NCBI GenBank assembly: GCA_037039925.1
Contig: JAXRKP010000403.1
Coordinates: forward strand, 253,501-317,500
DNA length: 64,000 bases
Direction: 5' to 3'
From: Doris montereyensis
Taxonomy: Eukaryota; Mollusca; Gastropoda; Nudibranchia; Dorididae
The notes under the pieces were generated by a model, which did not search any database, was not told the DNA's origin, and saw nothing but the letters and a program-made list of their open reading frames with translations. A program made the translations under genes and the position numbers. Positions 57,538 to 64,000 of the stretch are shown piece by piece (within the stretch, counting starts at the first letter, position 1; the number at the start of each line of letters is the position of its first letter).

Positions 57538-58175
57538 TTAGTCTATCATTGACTTTTCACACCTGTCTTCATTTACTCTTGTATATTTGTGGATATCTTT
57601 ATGAGGAAAAAAGGTGTTGGCTATTTTCATGTTATTCTTTAGGCAAAAATCTATGAGTCTCTCTCCATTTGGAGAAGTTGTTGTCTCTCCTTCTTTACCT
57701 ATTACTCCTCCTGCCGTTTCTACATTGTTGCCTACTCTAACGTTTAAATCTCCTAAAAGCATTAGTTCCTGTTTGGATTTAAGATTCTCTGCAGCTATTT
57801 GTAAATCATTTTCGAAGACATCTTTTTCTTCTTTAGTTGCGTCTTCATTTGGTCCATAAGCTATTAATAATTTAATTTCTCGTCCTTTTGGTTTAATATT
57901 TACCTCTAATAGCCGTGGGCTTATAAATTTCCAACTTTCTAGTAGCTTTTCATGCCTTTTATGCACTAGGAGACCTACTCCTGCTCTAGCTCTATCTTTG
58001 ACATCTACTCCTGAGAAGATTAAAATATGATTTGGTCCTACATTTTCTATTCCTTGTCCTTTTTTCTTTGTTTCTGTGTAAGCCAAAATATCTACTTTGA
58101 AAATATTCCATTTCTTCAACTAATTCTAACTCTTTTCCATTTATTGCCCTAACGTTTCATGTTCCAAAGATCACA
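57538..58175 (-). pseudogene. LINE copy C endonuclease domain
   Basis: APE-type endonuclease that nicks target DNA in working LINEs. It shows ILAYTETKKKGQGIENVG, FSGVDVKDRARAGVGLLVHK, LLIAYGPNEDATKEEKD, LMLLGDLNVRVGNN (catalytic GD-N motif kept) and GERLIDFCLKNN. The catalytic Glu in the TET segment is present. The start region is frameshifted near 58105. Confidence 0.85.
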
Positions 58176-58328
58176 GTCCATATTCGTTTCCAAGTTCGTC
58201 TTCCAAAGATCAAGCTGGTTATATTTCTTTTACTTCTCTGAATCAAGTTGTTTTGGATAAGCAGGGGATTAGCCCACTGTACCCTAGATAGATGGTGGGG
58301 CTACCACCTTGAGGCCCCCTACCAGGCC

Positions 58329-58530
58329 TTGTTATTTTCTGTCAGGGTTAATTCCCTTAGCCTTTAGTCATTCAAGACCAGCATGCAAGGCAGCAGGTTA
58401 TTTTCTGTCAGGGTTAAGTCCTTAGCCTTTGGTCATTCAAGGCTGGCCTGCAAGGCAGCAGGTTTTTTTCTGTCAGGGTTAACTCCTTAGCCTTTGGTCA
58501 ACCAAGACCTGCCTGCAAGGCAGCAGGAGA
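58329..58530 (-). repeat. Tandem repeats in LINE 5'UTR, copy C
   Basis: Three units of about 66 bp with TTTTCTGTCAGGGTTAA, CCTTAGCCTTTAGTCA and GCAAGGCAGCAGG, matching the arrays at 7111-7312 and 11749-11882. Confidence 0.88.
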
Positions 58531-58586
58531 CTCATGGAGGGCGGGATCATCTACTCCCCATACAGGTGCTCACCTGTCCACTGCCT

Positions 58587-60212
58587 GGATATTGTTGTTG
58601 ATAATAATAATAAAAATAACAACAATAGTAATGATTATTGTAATAATAGCAATAATACAAAAACAACAATAATAATAATATGAATCTATATATATAGGAC
58701 GTGAGAATTGTATCATGTAACGCTCAAATGCAGCAACCAAAAATCTTGAAAATATGCATGCCTCGCTGAATATTACATTTAGAGTTGCATGAACCTCATT
58801 GATTCGAAAGGTTTAGTCTCATATATAAGCCAAACCATACGTACTGAATAAAGGAGTGAAAAAAGAAATGCCACCATCTTTATATTTTTATGAACTGGAA
58901 ATAAATTGATAGAGCCGCACTCGATCAAAACAAACAAAAACACAGAACAAAACCACCTAAATTCAATCAGATCCAAATCTAGATGATAATCATGTTTGTA
59001 GGAGGAAAAAAGTCTGTGTCAAGTAGAGACAAAATAACAACAAAAATTTATAATGACAGTTATAAAAATAACAATAATAACAATAACAGTAATAAAAATA
59101 TAACAATAATAATATAACCATATTGATAATTGGATTTTTTAATGTAATAATAAAATGCAGTACCTTTTTGTCAAACTGTTCAAAGAATTTACCAATCCAG
59201 GCTGGCAGTAGGTCAGCGATTGTGATGTATTTATGTGTCTGGCTTACAGGTCAAGTGCAGTGTTTCTCGGCAAGCACTATCATTAACACTATGAACGATA
59301 TTTTTCAGCATGACCATAACTTACTTGGAGATATCCTTATTATAATTAAGATTACTAGCTTACAGATTGAATAGCCAGCACTATCTTACTGATGGCATTG
59401 TTGTGACCTTTGCTTTGACTTTGATATATAACATTTTGACCCTATGATTGCTGATTATATATCTGCACTTTAAATGTTTCATGATATAACGGCTAATAGT
59501 CCTTCAAGAACTTCAAGAATCCCTCTTCTTCTACATAACATTAATAGTTGACCAACTCAATTCTTGAGTATTATGTCAACGTGCATATTTTTAATTCAAC
59601 TCAAAACTGTTAATCCAACTTTAATTTCAAAGTGATGTGTTTAATTCTGTTTTTTTAAAGTATTCAATGCTATTGCCAGGTTTAATTTCTGTTTGTAAGC
59701 CATTGCAAAGCCTTACTGTATTAGGGTAAAATGAGTGCAGGTGACAATCAATGTTTGAAGATGGAAATTGTATGCATTTGTCCTAAGTTAGGCTTGAACA
59801 GGAAATGATATAATCCCAACTTTGTCAGTTTAATTCCCTTTGAAGCAAAGAGTAAAGATCAACCAAATATAAGTTTCCCATAACTTGTTTGAATTTATTT
59901 GGGCAACAATCTTTATTTTTGAATAGGTCAGGGGCAGGGATGGGAGAAGGGGGGAGTTAGCTACACACTTACTTATACTAATTTATTATCAAGTGTCGGG
60001 TGTGTATGTGTGTATGTGTGTGTGTGTGGGGGGAAGCTCAAATGAGTTTGAATATCTTACGCATTTCTGTGATGTATTTGTCATACTAATATTCCTGCCT
60101 TACTATATGACTGCATTAATGTTTAGCAATTTTAATGATGAATATGTATCATGATTTTAAAACATTTTTATGAGGAACAGAATGTAATTTCCTTCTTTGG
60201 ATCCATAAAGTA
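58587..60212. other. Spacer with AAT-rich repeats
   Basis: (AATAAT)n patches at 58590-58682 and 59030-59120, and (GT)n at 60001-60029. No gene seen. Confidence 0.55.
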
Positions 60213-60256
60213 TTATCATAATTATTATTATTATTTTTATTTTTTTATTATTATTA

Positions 60257-60332
<76 letters not shown>
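60213..60332. repeat. (TTA)n microsatellite
   Basis: About 120 bp of ATT/TTA repeat with a few T-rich interruptions. Confidence 0.97.
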
Positions 60333-60334
<2 letters not shown>

Positions 60335-60759
60335 AATCATTATTATTATTATCAATGGATAGAAAAATCATGCAAAACCAAGATCATGACATGTTAAAAT
60401 TCATCATTTTTTATCTTATAAAGAAGAAATATTATACCTATACTGGAACTAATTGTAATGATATACAAAGATGGAAAACATTACAACAAAAAATATGGAC
60501 ATAAATCAGAAGTAAAAATAAAAGAAGTTTGGGATTTCAGACCTAAAAAAGGATAATACTTTAAATATAAAACCACAAATCTAAAGCTGAACTCTTAAAT
60601 TAATGAATTTTCTTCAGTATTCAGGACAACCCCTAAAACATTAAATGTACATTCCTACAGATGAAAACTATACAAGTCATAAAGACAGGTGTGCTAAAAC
60701 TATTGCTTAATATCAACAAACAGAAAGCAACAGTTGTATACGAAACAACTAGAAAATAT

Positions 60760-61245
60760 TAAAATTTTGTTCCTATAAAATAGCTGAGTAATACACTCTG
60801 CCAATAACCCTAAAAGGAGAACCATCAGAAAATAGGGCAAATTTGCTACCTGGGTAGCACGATTGATGGCAAGGAGGTGTGGAAGAAGTCAAAACCAGGA
60901 TATAGAAGGCACGACAAGCATTTTTAAGCTTTAACAAGGTACGGTCCAGCAAGAGTTTATCAGAAAGAATCAAACCAGGATTTTCAGCTCAAATGTCAGC
61001 CAGTGCTAACATATGGCTCAGAAACATGGAGAACCACAAAAACTACCCTACAAACAATGCAATCATTCATAAATAGACGTCCGAGGAAAATTGTCAAAAT
61101 ATTCTGGCCTGAAGTTATCTCAAACATTAATCTATGGGAAAGAACTGGACAAGTATCTGTGCTGAAAAAGATTTAAAAAGAAAAAGAATTGGAGTGTGGA
61201 TAGGCCACATGCTTAGTGCTTAGAAAGGCTAAAACAGGCAGAAGA
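60760..61245 (+). mobile_element. LINE reverse-transcriptase C-terminal fragment
   Basis: The plus frames read GGVEEVKTRI, KARQAFLSFNKVRSSKSLS, LTYGSETWRTTKTTLQ, FINRRPRKIVKIFWPEVIS and LWERTGQ, then WSVDRPHA-type remains of a W-GH box. Typical LINE protein end, heavily mutated, of a family different from both the RTE-like and Rex1-like copies here. Confidence 0.8.
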
Positions 61246-61261
61246 AGAATAGAGGCCTCTC

Positions 61262-61360
61262 CTCTTCAACATGTTTAGGACATTGTACACGTTTCCTCTA
61301 AGGAAGGCTAATGTGCCTTCTTAGAAGAAACATTTACAATGTCTTAAACATGTTGAAGAG
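61262..61360. repeat. Long imperfect hairpin
   Basis: Arms of about 45 bases (61262-61306 and 61316-61360) pair with roughly six mismatches around a loop of about 9 bases. The left arm starts CTCTTCAACATGTTTAGGAC and the right arm ends AAACATGTTGAAGAG. Confidence 0.9.
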
Positions 61361-62653
61361 AAAAGCTGTTAATACCAAGAGTTTCCCAAGTGCCATATCC
61401 AAATTGCCTAGAGTTGTTTACATCTCAGCGTACCACTTCCCAGAAAAAATGGCGATCAGAAGGAATTCATGTCGTTGGAAAAAAAATGCAAATTTTATTC
61501 TTTATCATTTGTTCAATAATGTTTGTGTCACATATCCTGAAACGAATTATGTAGCCTATAATATAGGTTTTACAGGCAAAGTTTCCGTACATAGCTGGGT
61601 GATTTGTCTATTGGTAAGCTCAAATGTGGGTCAAGTCAGAGCAGGAAAAATTTCAACAGTGGACAATATTTGTTTTGAACGTGACTAGTTTGAAAACAGC
61701 TAGATTAAATCGGCATAATATTATATTTTCTAAAATCAACAATATTTTAAAACATAGCTAGATCTATGAGGTCTATAAAAAGTCAATGTTTGTGTTTCAC
61801 ATGATTTTAAATTTATTATTATTAGTATTAGACTATTATTTCTAAAATAATTAATATAGAAGCGGCCAAACTACATGCCCCTTAGGAGATAAAAAATTTG
61901 TGCTAGTAGGCAGACCATGGTAAGTAAGTGGATGACAAACAATACACAAAGAAAGGTCCTGATTAAATCAAATTCTAATAACCTGCCAATCATGCAATAA
62001 ATGTTTATCCGTTTATCCAGGGACAGGTCAGCCTTACAAGAGGCGAACTTTATGTGGCCAATGGCCATCCATTCCTACCTGACAAGCATCCAACAAATCA
62101 ATGAAAGTTTCCTTTGTTGGACACGCATCTTTGCTTTGATTGACATTGATTAACCTCAATTGTGTAAATATTATACGTTAAGGAATGATGAATTTAGACC
62201 ATTGTTTGTTTTGCCTACATAAAACCTTGTCCATCCTGGACGCTGCTCTGTCTGGCAGACAAGCGCAGCTGTTAGACGCTGTGGTACTCAATCAGTTAAT
62301 GTGTAATATATATAATATGAGATTATGTCCCTATTATAAAAGATTAAAAGTATAACTTTTCTTGGCTAGCAACAATAAAAAGATCAGTCAAAGGAAATAA
62401 CTGGTGTAGAATGTTTAACAGTGCAAGGGAGATAGGTGGATATTATAATCAGTGGTCTTTTTGCTTTACACTGAAATTATTATGACTGTTTACATACTGA
62501 CATGTGCACTCTAAGTAAATGAGGATCCCCCTCTATTCGGATGAACATTAAATGTCCTAGAATGTTTACAAGTTGTGTTTTATGTGCTCCTCTGTTCTTA
62601 TTCATTATTTCCATTCATTGTAGCATTATTCAATATGACATTATATATCAATA
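61361..62653. other. Spacer without recognisable gene
   Basis: A 125-codon plus frame at 61311-61688 overlaps the hairpin and shows no family motif. Otherwise AT-rich. Confidence 0.45.
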
Positions 62654-63422
62654 CAATGGAACCTCTCTTGCCAGGAAATCTCAACGGATTGTAAAATTGT
62701 CCTGATCGACCGGGTTTCCCAATATCCCGGGGACCAAGGTATTTTAGTTTTCCATCAACAGTTTAAGGTACTCCAAGCCTTCTGTGAGTGATAAAATACA
62801 GAATCAAATGAACAATTTATATTAGCTATAGGACCAGTTGATCAAAGCAAACATGGCATTGATCAGTGGTGTCACTCACAGTCAAGCTTTGTTAGACGGC
62901 AGATAGATAAGGTATGTAATCAACAATGCATGATGGATCCCTAAATCTCGTCGTTTCCACGGTTGTGATTGACAGGTTAGACGAGCAATGAAAGGCTAAG
63001 ACAGTGCATGAATCTGCTTTCTTTTAAGTGCTGTCCCATGTCAACACCGTACTGTATACTTAGGTGGACGAGCAAGACTGGCTTGACGCATGATTTCATA
63101 CCTACATAATAGATGTCTGTGTCCGTTTATGGTCACGTATATTGCCGCTTACAACATCGGGTACAAATTATATAATGTACAACATGGGTTTTAATAATTA
63201 ATGTTTCATTGACATAGAAACCAAATTTGATAACAATTGAGTGTTGGAATTAATAATTATCAGGTAAATGGTGGTGATAATTAATTGAAGCCTGCAAAAA
63301 ATTGTCCTGTTTAGCCTGGGACCTTTCCCGCTTAGGGAGGTAAAATACAAAGAAATTTTTTTTTTCCCCTGGAAGTTATTCCTGATTTGCCGAAGTTTCC
63401 TGATTAGAGAGACGTTCCACTG
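62654..63422. mobile_element. Tigger-type MITE
   Basis: 769 bp between TA sites (62652-62653 and 63423-63424). The left starts CAATGGAACCTCTCTTGCC and the right ends CTCTAATCAGGAAACTTC on the other strand, closing with GACGTTCCACTG. The ends share CAGGAAA blocks with the relic at 40063-40512. Noncoding. Confidence 0.85.
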
Positions 63423-63424
63423 TA

Positions 63425-64000
63425 TTATAAAAATCTAATTTTCATTACTATTCCTTCTCTATTATTCCTTATTTGTTTTATGTATGTGATTCCCCTCATA
63501 TTAACAATTGAGAGCGGTCACTGTTTTGTGCTCTGCTATGAATATTGAAGTTTGTAGAATTCCTTTTGTAAAACTTGTTGTTGGTTGTTTCCTTGACAGT
63601 AAGAGTGCCCTACCTTGCAAGATCCCTACCAAGTCCAGCACAAGCTATTACTAATTGTTGCGTCATGAAAAGAGACATAAACCACTAGAGTGGCAGACCA
63701 GAAGCGGCAACATATACCTGAACAGACAACATCAGAGACATTTAAAAGTTCATGTTCAAATAACAGGCCATTGTCTTGAGTCCTTCATTGTGTCAAATTG
63801 GCGGAAATGATCTAAACACGTCTCATACAAGCCTGAAAAATGAATTGACAGGCTTTTTTTTTTCAAAACCTAGCCCCAATATTTTGTCTCAGTTATGTCA
63901 CATGATATGCCCGAATCCGAAACTCTTTTCCTTTGATTTCTTCCCCCCCCCCCCCTCACAAAAACTGAGCACTTTACCTCAGTCCTACGGCCATCCATGC
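63425..64000. other. Right-edge spacer
   Basis: AT-rich with a poly(C) run at 63944-63955. No gene seen. Confidence 0.5.

Larger units (their letters stand above)
55216..58586 (-). mobile_element. RTE-like LINE, copy C, near full length
   Basis: 3.37 kb read on the minus strand, the only copy with both ends and all domains. 5' end at 58586, tandem-repeat 5'UTR (58329-58530), APE endonuclease, linker, reverse transcriptase and a C-terminal domain, then a 3' tail of (AAAG)n at 55216-55235. The protein is broken by at least six frameshifts. It sits just upstream of FADS6, in the same orientation as the gene. Confidence 0.92.

Noticed and set aside
60151..60504. Leu-rich frame
   Set aside because: Translation of the (TTA)n repeat.
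61311..61688. 125-codon plus frame
   Set aside because: Starts inside the hairpin arm and has no recognised motif or splice context.

Overview
This is animal nuclear DNA: introns with GT/AG boundaries, AT-rich spacers, dinucleotide and trinucleotide microsatellites, tRNA-derived SINEs and many decayed transposons. The mixture (RTE-like and Rex1-like LINEs, BEL/Pao, ZMYM1-like hAT, piggyBac and pogo/Tigger MITEs) together with diverged host genes fits a lophotrochozoan, most likely a gastropod mollusc. That placement is inference.

Three host genes can be supported. (1) An ERLEC1 (endoplasmic reticulum lectin 1) gene on the minus strand enters from position 9242 and runs off the left edge. Five small coding exons (9069-9242, 7643-7735, 4675-4755, 4143-4220, 1822-1879) join in frame and encode a signal peptide and the first MRH lectin domain. 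(2) A two-coding-exon BANF1 (barrier-to-autointegration factor) gene lies on the plus strand (33988-34113 and 35617-35763) and encodes 90 aa. (3) A FADS6 (fatty acid desaturase 6) gene lies on the minus strand (53746-53889 and 51788-52747) and encodes 367 aa with all three histidine boxes. They work in ER quality control, chromatin/nuclear envelope and lipid metabolism; nothing here links them functionally.

Layout. 1-9.3 kb: ERLEC1, with an RTE-like LINE in intron 2, a piggyBac MITE in intron 4 and a (GA)n tract in intron 1. 9.5-12 kb: pile-up of LINE fragments, including a 5'UTR-plus-3'-end chimera. 12.3-12.8 kb: a 500-bp perfect (CT)n tract. 13.3-16.6 kb: a hAT transposon with 8-bp target duplication. 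17.5-19.0 kb: a non-autonomous hAT. 22-29.3 kb: a BEL/Pao retroelement carrying a Tigger-like insertion in its leader and a piggyBac insertion in its RNase H region, ending in an inverted copy of its own leader. 30-31.3 kb: Rex1-like LINE. 32-33 kb: TA-flanked MITE. 33.9-36.7 kb: BANF1. 37-51 kb: SINEs, MITEs, a mariner-type relic, LINE fragments and a 1.58-kb inverted-repeat element of unknown superfamily. 51-54 kb: FADS6. 55-58.6 kb: the most complete LINE copy. 59-64 kb: (TTA)n, a LINE fragment, a long hairpin and a Tigger-type MITE.

All transposon reading frames seen are broken by stops, frameshifts or deletions, so none looks autonomous. Element ends were found by eye from terminal inverted repeats and target duplications. 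Superfamily names rest on motif recognition, not database searches.
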